The translations under genes were made by a program, and so were the position numbers. The notes beneath the pieces are model-generated. The model saw nothing but the letters and a program-made list of their open reading frames with translations. It made no database searches and was not told where the DNA came from. This document shows, one piece after another, positions 9,400 to 19,851 of a stretch of 39,691 nucleotides of DNA (its first letter is position 1; the number at the start of each line of letters is the position of its first letter). Source of the stretch: an uncultured Actinomycetes bacterium (lineage in GTDB: Bacteria; Actinomycetota; Actinomycetes; Nanopelagicales; Nanopelagicaceae); assembly GCA_903899375.1 (NCBI GenBank), contig CAIUIT010000106.1, forward strand, positions 1 through 39,691, read 5' to 3'.

Positions 9400-10154
9400 C
9401 TCCAGTGCTCTACGTGGGCCAACGAATTTGCAAAGATCAACGGAGCATCAAAGTCCATCGTTGCAACGTGATAACTGTTGGTGAGTTCGATTCTCTGCCC
9501 GCTGATGCTATCTATTTCAGACATGATGATGTTCGAATTAGAGATCTTCAGTACATGGTCATCCACGCTGTGAAAGAGCAGGGTTGGACATTTCACTCTT
9601 CCCAAGTTGGCACGAGTCTCTTTGAGCATCTTGTTGAGTTGCACAACTCCTTTAGTCGGGAGCACGTCATAGCCCCATTCGGTGATGTCCGGCTTCTTAA
9701 TATCGTCGCCGACCGAGCCTCTGCCAGGCTGAACAATTGCGAGTAATGACGCAAAGTTGATAAGAATTCCCGGTATATGAATCATGGGATTCACCAGACA
9801 GATCCCTGCAAGATCATTGTGTTCTGCAATATTGAGCGTCGTGCCGCCACCCATCGAAAGACCGAAGACAAAGACCTTCTTACAAATCTTCTTCAAGGTA
9901 TCAACTTCGCTCTGCACTCGAGCGGGCCACTCTTGCCACTTCACCCGATTGAGATCCTGCCACTGTGTCGCATGACCAGGAAGGCGTGGCACTGAGACCG
10001 TGTATCCACGTTCTTCAAAGTATGCCGCCCATGGCCGCATAGAAGCGGGTGATCCGGTAAAACCGTGCACAAAGATGATTCCGATGTCAGCGTGCTCTCG
10101 CCCTGGTGCAAAATAATCTTCTAGCCAACCTGCAGGTGCATTACTTGTAGCCAT
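9396..10154 (-). CDS. Alpha/beta hydrolase, carboxylesterase (Est30-like)
   Basis: VHGFTGSPASMRPWAAYFEERGYTVSVPRLPGH, GLSMGG nucleophile elbow; start placed at ATG 10154. Confidence 0.85.
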   Translation of the reverse strand: MATSNAPAGWLEDYFAPGREHADIGIIFVHGFTGSPASMRPWAAYFEERGYTVSVPRLPGHATQWQDLNRVKWQEWPARVQSEVDTLKKICKKVFVFGLSMGGGTTLNIAEHNDLAGICLVNPMIHIPGILINFASLLAIVQPGRGSVGDDIKKPDITEWGYDVLPTKGVVQLNKMLKETRANLGRVKCPTLLFHSVDDHVLKISNSNIIMSEIDSISGQRIELTNSYHVATMDFDAPLIFANSLAHVEHWS

Positions 10155-10191
10155 CCCCCTATTTAAGTGCAGTCCTCGGGTATCGTCCACC

Positions 10192-10875
10192 GTGATGTTT
10201 ACAACTCTCTTCTGGATCAAAGTAATAATCGCCCCCGTCATGGTCCTCTCCGTGAGTTTCCTTCAGCGCAGGTTCGGCGACAGGTTCGGTGGTTGGTTGA
10301 TCGGCCTGCCCATCACCACGGGCCCATTTATTTTGATCATTGGAATCCAGGAGGGGGTTTCCTTTGCCGGGCATACGGCCCGCGGAGTGTTGCTCGGACA
10401 GGTTGCTCTGATTGTCTTCTGCTGGGCGTACGCCTTTGCAGCGCTACGAACGCCATGGCATCTGGCGATTGCGATCGGAACTCTCGCTTGCCTCGCGACG
10501 GGATATCTCCTTACTCAAGTGAAAGTTTCACCCTGGATCAGCACCCCTGCCTTGATCGCTACCTGGCTCATATCGATGAAGTGGTGGACGCATTCAGATC
10601 TGCCAGAAGAGAAGATCACTCCACCCAGATGGGAGTTACCAATACGAATTCTGGTGACCCTTGCGCTACTAATCTCCCTCAGCGCCTTAGCCCCGCATGT
10701 CGGGGCGAAAGTCGCTGGAGCTCTCTCGTCCTACCCCGTGATCGCCTCGGTACTCGGCGCTTTCAATCAGAGGAGATTTGGTCCCGCCGCCACTGTTGCA
10801 ACGCTCCGGGGATTGATGCAGACGCTCCCATTCACCTTTGCAATTATTTTTACGCTGGGGCTACTGCTCCGCTGA
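10192..10875 (+). CDS. Multi-TM membrane protein of unknown function
   Basis: 227 aa, six or more hydrophobic segments. Confidence 0.75.
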   Translation: MMFTTLFWIKVIIAPVMVLSVSFLQRRFGDRFGGWLIGLPITTGPFILIIGIQEGVSFAGHTARGVLLGQVALIVFCWAYAFAALRTPWHLAIAIGTLACLATGYLLTQVKVSPWISTPALIATWLISMKWWTHSDLPEEKITPPRWELPIRILVTLALLISLSALAPHVGAKVAGALSSYPVIASVLGAFNQRRFGPAATVATLRGLMQTLPFTFAIIFTLGLLLR

Positions 10876-10910
10876 TCAATGTCGGCGAAGTCGCGTAGCC
10901 TTTAGCTCTT

Positions 10911-11531
10911 ATGGAATCCCTAGCACTGCACGAAACGACCTTTGTGGTCGTCGATCTCGAAACGACTGGGGGCAGTCCCAATGCCGGTGCGGTCATCACC
11001 GAGATTGGTGCAGTCAAAGTTCGCGGCGGAGTCGTTATCGGAGAATTCAAAAGTTTTGTAAATCCGCTTGCACCGATTCCTGTTTTCATCACCGAATTAA
11101 CCGGCATTGATAATGAAATGGTCCGTTTAGCACCCATTATCGACGAGGTTTTCCCTACCTTTCTAGAATTTTGTGGGTCCGAAAACGAGAGCGTCCTGGT
11201 CGCCCACAACGCCCCCTTTGACATCGGTTTTCTGCAAGCTGCTAGTCGCGAACTCGAATATCGCTGGCCCAAGTACAAGGTGATCGATACCGTGCGCTTG
11301 GCCCGCTCAGTTCTCACACGCGATGAAGTAACTGATTGCAAATTGGGAACGCTGGCGATCTTCTTCAATACGCAAGTGACTCCCACACATAGAGCTCTAG
11401 ACGACGCGCAAACCACGGTTGAAGTGCTGCATGCCTTGATTGAACGCCTAGCCGGTTTCGGTGTTCAAACCTTTGGCGATCTTGAAAAATTCTCTAAGAA
11501 GCGAATTAAACGCGAGCCTAGGCTGATTTAA
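10911..11531 (+). CDS. DEDDh exonuclease (DNA polymerase III epsilon-like)
   Basis: FVVVDLETTGGSPNAG, FVNPLAPIP, AHNAPFDIGFL, HRALDDAQTT. Confidence 0.9.
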   Translation: MESLALHETTFVVVDLETTGGSPNAGAVITEIGAVKVRGGVVIGEFKSFVNPLAPIPVFITELTGIDNEMVRLAPIIDEVFPTFLEFCGSENESVLVAHNAPFDIGFLQAASRELEYRWPKYKVIDTVRLARSVLTRDEVTDCKLGTLAIFFNTQVTPTHRALDDAQTTVEVLHALIERLAGFGVQTFGDLEKFSKKRIKREPRLI

Positions 11532-12570
11532 ATCCTTGGGTGAAGAGCGCCCAATTTTTCAGGGACTCTTGTGCCGCACCAGAATCAACTGCAGCGCTCG
11601 CCTCTAGATAGCCTTCTGATAATTGCTCTGTAATCGACTTTCCAAAATCTCCCTTGAAAGCGGCGATGGCAGCTGCAGCATTGAGAAGAACCGCATCACG
11701 TGCTGGGCTCATCTCTCCCGCGAAAATTCGAAGGGTGACAGCAGCATTGAACTCTGCATCTCCGCCGGCCAGCGATTCGATCGGAGCGTATTGAATTCCG
11801 AGATCGCGCGGGTCAAAGCTCTCTAGTTTCGACTTGCCAGCATTAATCTGCATAATCTGTGTGGTTGTGCTCAAGGTGATCTCATCGATTCCATCATCGC
11901 CCCTGAAGAGGAACCCTTCTGCGCCACGTTGAAGCAGAACGTCGGCCATAATCGGCATGACCCGAGCCTTGCTGACTCCGATGGCAACCGCTGCGGGCTT
12001 GGCCGGATTGGCCAGGGGGCCCAAGATATTGAAGACCGAGGCCTGCCCTAACTCCTTACGAGCCGGAGCGGCAAATCTCATCGCCGGGTGAAACTTGGGG
12101 GCAAAACAGAAGCCGATTCCGATCTTTGCTACACAAGCAGCGACTTGCTCTCCGTTGAGGTCAATATTGACTCCTAGGGCCTCCAAAAGGTCGGCAGCCC
12201 CTGATTTAGAGGATGCGGCGCGGGCTCCATGCTTGACTACTCGGGCACCGGCAGCGTGAGCGATGATGGCTGCCGTGGTCGATATGTTTATCGTATTGGC
12301 GCCATCTCCACCTGTGCCGACGGGGTCTACCGCCCTACCCGGGATGGTTATTGGAGCACAATGTTCGTACATCACCTCGACGAAGGCTTCAACTTCTTGG
12401 GCGGTCTCTCCTTTGGCCTGAACTCCTAGAAGGAAGGATTTGATCGCCTCTTTTTCGGCTCGATCACCGAGAATCTCGCCCATTGCCCACCGGGCTTGCT
12501 CAGCGTCAATATCTTCGTGATCGGCCAGTTGCGCGACTAACCGCTCCCAAGAAATCTTGCTATTTTCCAT
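11518..12570 (-). CDS. trpD: Anthranilate phosphoribosyltransferase
   Basis: DPVGTGGDGANTINISTTAAIIAHAAGARVVKHGARAASSKSGAADLLEALG; NILGPLANP. Confidence 0.95.
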   Translation of the reverse strand: MENSKISWERLVAQLADHEDIDAEQARWAMGEILGDRAEKEAIKSFLLGVQAKGETAQEVEAFVEVMYEHCAPITIPGRAVDPVGTGGDGANTINISTTAAIIAHAAGARVVKHGARAASSKSGAADLLEALGVNIDLNGEQVAACVAKIGIGFCFAPKFHPAMRFAAPARKELGQASVFNILGPLANPAKPAAVAIGVSKARVMPIMADVLLQRGAEGFLFRGDDGIDEITLSTTTQIMQINAGKSKLESFDPRDLGIQYAPIESLAGGDAEFNAAVTLRIFAGEMSPARDAVLLNAAAAIAAFKGDFGKSITEQLSEGYLEASAAVDSGAAQESLKNWALFTQGFKSA

Positions 12571-12672
12571 GCGCGAATCCTATCTTTTGGGTGACAAGGC
12601 TCACCCATGAATTGCGTGCCCAATCTGACCGCCGTGTACTTAAAGCGTGGGGAAATCAGGAATAATGCGCCC

Positions 12673-13296
12673 GTGACCACACTAGAAGCCCCGGCCAAGA
12701 ACAACCGCCCTAACCTGGTCGCCGTCGGCACCATCGTTTGGCTCTCCTCAGAGTTGATGTTCTTTGCAGCACTTTTTGCCATGTACTTCACCACGCGCGC
12801 TGTTCAAGGCCCAAAGATTTGGCTTGAATCAACCGGCATGCTCAACGTGAAATTCGCAGCCGTTAACACGACGGTTCTCGTGCTCTCGTCGGTAACATGT
12901 CAGTTCGGTGTATTCGCGGCTGAACGTTTTCAAAACAAACGCACTGGTCCTCTATACAAATTCTCCAAGTGGGGAATGCGTGAATGGTTCGCTCTCACCT
13001 TCTTGATGGGTTCGTTCTTCGTGGCAGGACAAGTTTATGAGTATGCAAATCTCGTTCGTGATGGACTTTCTCTCTCGTCGCGCGCTTACGGATCAGTCTT
13101 CTATATAACAACTGGTTTCCATGGTCTGCACGTAACCGGTGGGCTCATTGCATTTCTCATCGTTTTAATTCGCGTAGCCAAGGCTCGCAAATTCGGACAT
13201 TCCCAAGCAACGACGGCGATTGTCGTTTCGTACTACTGGCACTTCGTAGACATTGTTTGGATCGCCCTCTTCTCGACGATCTACTTGATTAAATAG
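12673..13296 (+). CDS. ctaE: Cytochrome c oxidase subunit III
   Basis: [51 protein letters not shown] start 12673 preferred over track start 12607. Confidence 0.93.
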   Translation: MTTLEAPAKNNRPNLVAVGTIVWLSSELMFFAALFAMYFTTRAVQGPKIWLESTGMLNVKFAAVNTTVLVLSSVTCQFGVFAAERFQNKRTGPLYKFSKWGMREWFALTFLMGSFFVAGQVYEYANLVRDGLSLSSRAYGSVFYITTGFHGLHVTGGLIAFLIVLIRVAKARKFGHSQATTAIVVSYYWHFVDIVWIALFSTIYLIK

Positions 13297-13305
13297 GAGC
13301 TATCT

Positions 13306-14100
13306 GTGAAACGTATCTCTAGCTTCCGTCGTACTCGTATCGCTGGACCAATCTTGGTTGTGGCTGCTCTCTTTACTATCGGTACAGCATTTGGAGTTGC
13401 ATCTGCACTTCCAGGTGCGCAGACCCCGATGACGACCGGCACATCTACGCTCGTCTCGCAAGGAAAAGCTATTTTCCTACGCGGCTGTTCTTCCTGTCAT
13501 GGACTGCACGCTGAAGGCGGATCAATTGCGCCGTCTCTTATTGGTGTGGGTTCTGCCGCAGTAGATTTCCAAGTAGGTACTGGACGCATGCCGATGGCCG
13601 ATATGAGTCAACAGGCAATGCAGAAGAAGCCTCTTTATAACCCGCAAGAAACAGCGGCTTTGGCTGCTTATGTCGCTTCATTGGCACCCGGGCCAAGTTC
13701 GGTAACCAATGAATCTCTCGCCTATGAACGCGATGGAAATTCCGCGCTCGGCGGCCAGCTATTTAGAACTAACTGCGCCATGTGTCACAACTTCGCCGGT
13801 CAAGGCGGAGCACTCACTAATGGTAAATATGCGCCTTCGCTTATGGGCGTTACTCCAAAGATCATTTACGAAGCCATGATCACCGGACCACAGTCGATGC
13901 CTAAGTTCACTGATGCAACGATTACTCCACAGCAGAAGCTATCGATCATTAAATGGTTGCAGGCTGCAAACCATGAACAGAATCAAGGTGGTGCTTCACT
14001 CGGACGCGTAGGCCCTGTTACTGAAGGTCTACTTGGTTGGGTCCTTGGACTCGGCCTCTTAATCGGCGCAGCGGTATGGCTCGCAATGAAGGCGAAATAA
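13306..14100 (+). CDS. qcrC: Diheme cytochrome c of the bc complex
   Basis: Two CxxCH motifs (CSSCH, CAMCH), N- and C-terminal TMs, operon context. Confidence 0.93.
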   Translation: MKRISSFRRTRIAGPILVVAALFTIGTAFGVASALPGAQTPMTTGTSTLVSQGKAIFLRGCSSCHGLHAEGGSIAPSLIGVGSAAVDFQVGTGRMPMADMSQQAMQKKPLYNPQETAALAAYVASLAPGPSSVTNESLAYERDGNSALGGQLFRTNCAMCHNFAGQGGALTNGKYAPSLMGVTPKIIYEAMITGPQSMPKFTDATITPQQKLSIIKWLQAANHEQNQGGASLGRVGPVTEGLLGWVLGLGLLIGAAVWLAMKAK

Positions 14101-14101
14101 T

Positions 14102-15103
14102 ATGAGCAATCAGATCGAACGCTTCGAAGATCCTGGTCTTCCAGCCCATGTTCACCGCAATGCAGATTCAGATCCCCTTGCAGCCAAGCGTGCTGAACGC
14201 CAAGTCGCGATCCTCTTCATGCTCTCAGCACTTGGAACAGTACTTACTATCGCTGCATACATATATGTAAAGAGCGACAAATATGTCTACCTACCGATCA
14301 TGGGTAGCACAAATCTTCAGCAGATCCTCCTGGGTCTTGGATTAACAGCATCAACACTGTTCATCGGTCTGGGTGCAATTCAGTGGGCCAAGAAGTTGAT
14401 GCCCGATCAAGAAGAGATCGCCGAGCGTCATGAATTTCGTTCCAAAGAAGTCGACCGTGATGAACTCGTCGCCGCCTTTAAAGAGCGCGGTGGTTCTGCA
14501 GGTCTGGGTCGCCGTAGTTTGATTAAGCGCTCCCTCGGACTTTCCCTCGGACTCGTCGGTCTATCTCCGCTCGTGCTTTTGCGCGATACCGGGCCACTTC
14601 CTAAGAAATTCTTCACCACAACTGACTGGACCGCCGGAACTAGACTTCTTCTCGACCCGGCAGGAACACCAATAAAAGCTTCAGACCTAGAAGTTGGGGC
14701 TGTCGCGCAGGTGCTTCCAGAACTTCCAGCGGGTACGGAACGAACTCTTGAGAACACCGGCAAAGATGCAGTCCTCTTAATTCGTCTCCGTCCTGAAGAT
14801 TTCAACTTGGATCCACAGAAACTTTCATGGACGTATCAAGGCATCATCGCCTTCTCTAAGATCTGTACCCACATGGGTTGCGCAGTAGCACTTTACGAAC
14901 AACAGACCCATCACTTGCTCTGTCCTTGTCACCAATCGACATTCGATGTGACTCGTGGAGCAAAGGTGATCTTCGGACCAGCCGCTCGCCCGCTTCCACA
15001 ACTTGCCATCACTGTTGATGCAGATGGATATCTCGTCGCCGTACAACCATTTACCGTTCCAATCGGTCCTAGCTTCTGGGAGCGGAACTCATCTAATGGA
15101 TAA
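14102..15103 (+). CDS. qcrA: Rieske iron-sulfur protein of the bc complex
   Basis: CTHMGCAVALYEQQTHHLLCPCHQSTFD Rieske motif; three predicted TMs. Confidence 0.93.
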   Translation: MSNQIERFEDPGLPAHVHRNADSDPLAAKRAERQVAILFMLSALGTVLTIAAYIYVKSDKYVYLPIMGSTNLQQILLGLGLTASTLFIGLGAIQWAKKLMPDQEEIAERHEFRSKEVDRDELVAAFKERGGSAGLGRRSLIKRSLGLSLGLVGLSPLVLLRDTGPLPKKFFTTTDWTAGTRLLLDPAGTPIKASDLEVGAVAQVLPELPAGTERTLENTGKDAVLLIRLRPEDFNLDPQKLSWTYQGIIAFSKICTHMGCAVALYEQQTHHLLCPCHQSTFDVTRGAKVIFGPAARPLPQLAITVDADGYLVAVQPFTVPIGPSFWERNSSNG

Positions 15104-15133
15104 CTCACTACTAACTAACATGGGTGACAAATA

Positions 15134-16714
15134 ATGAAGCCGACTCAAAAAGCTGCAGGAGCGGCCGCCAATTACGTCGATGAACGTACCGGAGCTGCCA
15201 AATGGCTGAAGAAGAACCTCACCAAGGTCTTCCCAGATCACTGGTCATTCATGTTGGGCGAGATCGCCCTTTACTCTTTCATCATCCTGCTGCTTACGGG
15301 AACATTTCTCACCTTCTGGTTTGACCCTTCCCAGCGAGAAGTAATCTATAACGGTTCATATCTACCTCTCAACGGATTACACATGTCAGCCGCCTATGAC
15401 TCTACGTTGCGTCTGTCTTTTGATGTTCGTGGCGGACTATTGATGAGACAGATCCATCACTGGTCGGCCCTTATCTTCATGTCTGCCATCGTGGCTCACC
15501 TGTTCCGCGTTTTCTTCACCGGAGCTTTCCGCAAGCCTCGCGAATTTAACTGGTTAATCGGAGTCGGGCTTCTTACCTTTGGAATCGTTGAAGGTTTCTT
15601 GGGTTATTCACTTCCAGATGACCTGCTCTCTGGTACAGGTATTCGTATTGCAGAAGCTATCTTGCAAGCGATCCCAGTCGTTGGTTCTTATCTCTCCTTC
15701 TTCGCCTTTGGCGGAGCTTTCCCGGGAACTGCGTTTATTCCTCGCATCTTTATCGTCCACGTATTGCTCTTGCCTGGTCTCTTCTTGGCTCTGATCACTA
15801 TCCACTTGATGTTGGTCTGGTACCAGAAGCACACGCAGTATCCAGGCCCAGGTCGCACCGAGAAGAACGTTGTCGGTTATCCATTAATGCCCGTGTACAT
15901 GGCAAAAGCTGGTGGGTTCTTCTTCGTAGTCTTTGGTGTCACTGCATTCCTCGGCGCCGTTGCTTCGATTAACCCGATCTGGCTCGTCGGCCCATATACG
16001 CCTGGTCAGATTTCTGCTGGATCGCAACCCGACTGGTACATGGGATGGCTCGACGGTCTAGTCCGCGCCGCTCCCCCACTTGAGACCCATGCCTTCGGCC
16101 ACACAATCTCGTGGAATATCTTGATTCCTGGTTTGATCCTGCCGGGCATTCTCTTTACTGGAATGGCGCTCTATCCATTTATCGAATCCTGGTTCACTGG
16201 CGATAAACGTGAGCACCACCTTTTAGACCGTCCACGCAATGCACCAAACCGTACTGCACTAGGCGTTACATCGATCGTCTTCATCTTGATCACTATCGTC
16301 AACGGCGGAAACGACATCATCGCTACACACTTCCACCTCACAATTAATGGAATCATGTGGTTCACGCGAGTCGGACTCTTCGTAATCCCACCTATCGCCT
16401 TCGTTGTTACAAAGCGGGTCTGCTTATCGTTGCAACGAAGCGATCGAGATCTTGTGCTCCATGGTCGAGAGACCGGGCGCTTGGTAATGATGCCTAATGG
16501 CGAGATGCTCGAAGTTCATGAGCCACTGTCTGACGCTAAGAAGTGGACGCTGACTCAACATCAACGCCCAGAGGCGCTTGCAGCCCCGCTCCCTGCATCT
16601 GCAACAGTTGGCTTGAAGGGCAAGTTACGTGCTCGTATGAACCGCGCCCATGCTACGCAGATCCCTGCACCTACATTGACAGACCTGAAAGAACTTGGAG
16701 AAGGTCACCACTAA
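15134..16714 (+). CDS. qcrB: Cytochrome b of the bc complex
   Basis: RQIHHWSALIFMSAIVAHLFRVFFTGAFRKPREFNWLIG; GYSLPDDLLSGTG. Confidence 0.95.
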   Translation: MKPTQKAAGAAANYVDERTGAAKWLKKNLTKVFPDHWSFMLGEIALYSFIILLLTGTFLTFWFDPSQREVIYNGSYLPLNGLHMSAAYDSTLRLSFDVRGGLLMRQIHHWSALIFMSAIVAHLFRVFFTGAFRKPREFNWLIGVGLLTFGIVEGFLGYSLPDDLLSGTGIRIAEAILQAIPVVGSYLSFFAFGGAFPGTAFIPRIFIVHVLLLPGLFLALITIHLMLVWYQKHTQYPGPGRTEKNVVGYPLMPVYMAKAGGFFFVVFGVTAFLGAVASINPIWLVGPYTPGQISAGSQPDWYMGWLDGLVRAAPPLETHAFGHTISWNILIPGLILPGILFTGMALYPFIESWFTGDKREHHLLDRPRNAPNRTALGVTSIVFILITIVNGGNDIIATHFHLTINGIMWFTRVGLFVIPPIAFVVTKRVCLSLQRSDRDLVLHGRETGRLVMMPNGEMLEVHEPLSDAKKWTLTQHQRPEALAAPLPASATVGLKGKLRARMNRAHATQIPAPTLTDLKELGEGHH

Positions 16715-16822
16715 TTCACGAGCTCAAACGCTCTCAGAGTTAATTCAGTAAACCCGCAGGAATACCCGAGACGCATGACAGATTCGTCACAGGGAGATCC
16801 TTGATTCTTATGCCATTCAAGA

Positions 16823-16841
16823 GAACCGAATAGTTCGGTTC
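16823..16841 (+). repeat. Perfect inverted repeat GAACCGAA-TAG-TTCGGTTC
   Basis: 8-bp arms, 3-nt spacer, immediately upstream of the SD of the 42-aa ORF. Confidence 0.8.
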
Positions 16842-16858
16842 GGCGTAAGGGGGCAGAG

Positions 16859-16987
16859 ATGTCAAATGTCATCGTCGTAATTTTCCTGGCCTTGGTTGCA
16901 ATTGCACCGATGGCCTATCTCGCTTTTATGGCAACAGCCTTGAAGAGCAGCGATAAGTCGGAATTCCTTATCAGTGGTGTGAAGTAA
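16859..16987 (+). CDS. Small single-TM protein, 42 aa (MSNVIVVIFLALVAIAPMAYLAFMATALKSSDKSEFLISGVK)
   Basis: ATG to TAA ORF absent from the supplied track (below its length cutoff), strong SD AAGGGGG upstream, N-terminal TM, in qcrB-ctaF gap. Confidence 0.6.
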   Translation: MSNVIVVIFLALVAIAPMAYLAFMATALKSSDKSEFLISGVK

Positions 16988-17372
16988 GGTCTGGCTTCTC
17001 GTATTCGGTAGTAAAGCCGATGATGCTTACGATGAGTGAACCAAGAGCAATAACGGTCAACCACCAACCAATGACCAGCCCTAAGCCCATTGCACAGGCA
17101 GATAGGGCCAGCGGAAGTGGCCACCACGAATGTGGAGAGAAGAAACCAAGTTCGCCGGCTAGATCAGCAATTTCGCCTTCATCGTTATCAGAAGGTTGAA
17201 TCCCCATGCGCTTATTGTTGGTCCACAGGTAAAAACCGATCGTGGCTGCTAGTCCCCCGCTGAGTCCAATAGCAGTTATGCCTAGAGGTTCTCCCCCGAG
17301 CTGCCAATAAATGACCGCAAGAATTGCATAGAAAACCGCCAGGAATCCAAAGAGCTTATATCCAGCCTTCAT
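16971..17372 (-). CDS. ctaF: Cytochrome c oxidase subunit IV (actinobacterial type)
   Basis: 133 aa, four TM pattern, directly downstream of ctaD. Confidence 0.88.
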   Translation of the reverse strand: MKAGYKLFGFLAVFYAILAVIYWQLGGEPLGITAIGLSGGLAATIGFYLWTNNKRMGIQPSDNDEGEIADLAGELGFFSPHSWWPLPLALSACAMGLGLVIGWWLTVIALGSLIVSIIGFTTEYEKPDLTSHH

Positions 17373-19043
17373 TTAGTGACCGCCATCCGTGTGTGCCATA
17401 TGCGGATAATGAAGATCGAAAGCTGGTCGCTCAGATCTAATCCGTGGGATCGATGTGAAGTTGTGGCGTGGAGGCGGACAAGAGGTCGCCCACTCCAAGG
17501 ATGCTCCGTAACCCCAAGGATCATCCACGGTGACCTTAGGAGACTTACGGCTGATCCAGACGTTGACCATGAATGGCAACATAGAGAGCGCTAGCAAGAA
17601 GGAACCGATCGTAGAGACCGTATTGAGGGTCGTAAATCCATCAGTACCTAAGTAATCAGCGTAGCGGCGTGGCATTCCCTTAATTCCGAGCCAGTGTTGC
17701 ACAAGGAATGTGAGGTGGAAACCAAAGAACAAAGTCCAAAAGTGAATCTTTCCGAGGCGCTCGTTGAGCATATGCCCTGTCATCTTCGGCCACCAGAAAT
17801 AGAAGCCACCAAACATCGCAAAGACAACGGTGCCAAAGAGCACGTAATGGAAGTGAGCGACGACAAAGTAAGAAGCTGACACCGCGAAGTCCATGGGTGG
17901 GCTGGCTAAAATAATTCCGGTTATTCCACCGAATAGGAATGTCACTAAGAAACCGAGGATGAAAAGCATCGGTGTCTCGAATGTGAGCGAGCCGCCCCAC
18001 ATTGTGCCGATCCAGTTAAAGAATTTAACTCCGGTCGGAACACCGATCAGGAAGGTCATAAAGGAGAAGAACGGTAGAAGCACTTGACCCGATGCGTACA
18101 AGTGGTGAGCCCACACAGAAACAGAAAGTGCAGCAATACCGATTGTCGCAGCGATCAAGCCTTTGTAGCCAAAGATCGGCTTACGACTGAAAACCGGCAA
18201 GATCTCTGAAGCAATTCCAAAGAATGGAAGGGCCAGAATATAAACTTCGGGGTGGCCGAAGAACCAGAATAAGTGTTGCCAGAGCATCGCTCCACCGTTG
18301 GCAGAATCGAAGATATGCGAACCAAAGAGTCGATCACTTTCCAAACCTAGGAAAGCAGCTGCAAGAGGTGGGAAAGCAAGAAGAACCAAAATAGATGTAA
18401 GCAGGATGTTCCAAGTGAAGATCGACATGCGGAACATCGTCATTCCCGGTGCGCGCATCGTGAAGATGGTCGTAATGAAATTAACACCACCCATGATGGT
18501 TCCAAGGCCAGTGATAGCCAACCCAATCACCCAGAGATCGCCACCAATTCCTGGCGAATACTGACTATTCGCAAGAGGTGCGTATGCGGTCCAACCGAAT
18601 GAGGCTGCTCCCCCTGGACTCAAGAATCCACCGAAAGCCATAAGGCCACCGAATAGATAGAGCCAATATGAGAGCATGTTGAGGCGTGGGAAAGCCACGT
18701 CGGCCGCTCCAATTTGCAAAGGCATGATGACATTTGCGAATCCAACGAAGAGTGGAGTTGCGAACATTAGCAACATCACAGTTCCATGCATGGTAAAGAT
18801 CTGGTTGTACTGCTCTGTGCTTAGGAATTGCAGACCAGGTCGCGCCAGTTCAGCACGAAGCACAAGTGCCAAAATTCCAGCGATGATGAACCAACCGAAG
18901 GCGGTTATGAGATACATGTACCCGATCGTCTTGTGATCAGTTGATGTGATCCACTTTACGAAGAGGCGACCCTTGGACTTTGCCTTTGGTTCAATGGCTC
19001 CGTAGGTGGAAGTAGGTGTTGTTGGTTCTACAAAAGTCGTCAT
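17373..19043 (-). CDS. ctaD: Cytochrome c oxidase subunit I
   Basis: [53 protein letters not shown]. Confidence 0.97.
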   Translation of the reverse strand: MTTFVEPTTPTSTYGAIEPKAKSKGRLFVKWITSTDHKTIGYMYLITAFGWFIIAGILALVLRAELARPGLQFLSTEQYNQIFTMHGTVMLLMFATPLFVGFANVIMPLQIGAADVAFPRLNMLSYWLYLFGGLMAFGGFLSPGGAASFGWTAYAPLANSQYSPGIGGDLWVIGLAITGLGTIMGGVNFITTIFTMRAPGMTMFRMSIFTWNILLTSILVLLAFPPLAAAFLGLESDRLFGSHIFDSANGGAMLWQHLFWFFGHPEVYILALPFFGIASEILPVFSRKPIFGYKGLIAATIGIAALSVSVWAHHLYASGQVLLPFFSFMTFLIGVPTGVKFFNWIGTMWGGSLTFETPMLFILGFLVTFLFGGITGIILASPPMDFAVSASYFVVAHFHYVLFGTVVFAMFGGFYFWWPKMTGHMLNERLGKIHFWTLFFGFHLTFLVQHWLGIKGMPRRYADYLGTDGFTTLNTVSTIGSFLLALSMLPFMVNVWISRKSPKVTVDDPWGYGASLEWATSCPPPRHNFTSIPRIRSERPAFDLHYPHMAHTDGGH

Positions 19044-19045
19044 TG

Positions 19046-19792
19046 TTATGCCACCTTCAAGGAGTTGATGTAAGCGGTGTACTGAGCTGGTGTAACAACT
19101 TTGACCTCAAAGAGCATCTGTGAATGGTCGCGGCCACAGAGGATGTTGCAACGCCCTGGGAAGGTTCCTAACTTTTCTGCAGCAAATTCCAGTCGGTTAA
19201 CCACGTGCGGTAACGCCTGTATTTGAATCATGTAGGCAGGGATCCAGAAACCATGGTCTACATCGCTGGAAGTGATGGTGAAGAGCACCTTCTCCCCCAG
19301 AGGAAGCACTAGCTCTGGGCGCTGTGAAGGAGTTCCGGTAATTGTCGGTGCGCTGGGTGCATCGTTGTAAGTGAACTGCCATGACCACTGCATCGCATTA
19401 ACATGAATATTGTGTGGCGCAGTAGCAGGCGTATCGACCTTCATGATGCGTGACTCATCACGTGCGGTGTAGCCAAATAAAACTGCAACGATCAAAAATG
19501 GAATAAGGGTGTAGGCGACTTCAACGGGAACGTTGTAACGCGTCTGCTTCGGAAATTCGTCGCTCTTTTTACGGTGAAAGACGATTGGCCAGAAGATCAA
19601 GATCAGCGTGATGATTCCGACTACGGCTCCCGCGTACCAAGCCCAGTACCAAAGCGGTCCGGAGGTGTCATTTACGCTCGACACCCCCTTTGGAAATCCC
19701 AAACCTGAGATATTTTGGTTTGAGCATGAGGTGAGCAGCAATGTGCTCGTCGAAAGGGCTAAAAGTCCGATAATTCGGCGGGTACGACGCAT
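19046..19792 (-). CDS. ctaC: Cytochrome c oxidase subunit II lipoprotein
   Basis: Lipobox LTSC, two TMs, CuA motif [15 protein letters not shown] 19792 preferred (TATCCT-N7-ATG) over 19810. Confidence 0.93.
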   Translation of the reverse strand: MRRTRRIIGLLALSTSTLLLTSCSNQNISGLGFPKGVSSVNDTSGPLWYWAWYAGAVVGIITLILIFWPIVFHRKKSDEFPKQTRYNVPVEVAYTLIPFLIVAVLFGYTARDESRIMKVDTPATAPHNIHVNAMQWSWQFTYNDAPSAPTITGTPSQRPELVLPLGEKVLFTITSSDVDHGFWIPAYMIQIQALPHVVNRLEFAAEKLGTFPGRCNILCGRDHSQMLFEVKVVTPAQYTAYINSLKVA

Positions 19793-19851
19793 AGGGAGAA
19801 GGATAACCATCTCGCTCGCTAAGCGTGTCCACGACGGGTACCGTTCTCAGG

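Noticed and set aside
10167-10898. 243-aa plus-strand ORF in another frame over 10192-10875
   Set aside because: Composition (Arg/Ser/Cys-rich, no domain) is typical of an out-of-frame reading; the overlapping frame encodes a coherent multi-TM protein.
10850-11416. 188-aa minus-strand ORF opposite the exonuclease gene
   Set aside because: Antisense shadow of a DEDDh exonuclease with all motifs present on the plus strand.
16790-16822. sigma70-like promoter TTGATT...GAATAG before the 42-aa ORF
   Set aside because: Boxes and spacing are too weak to call without TSS data.
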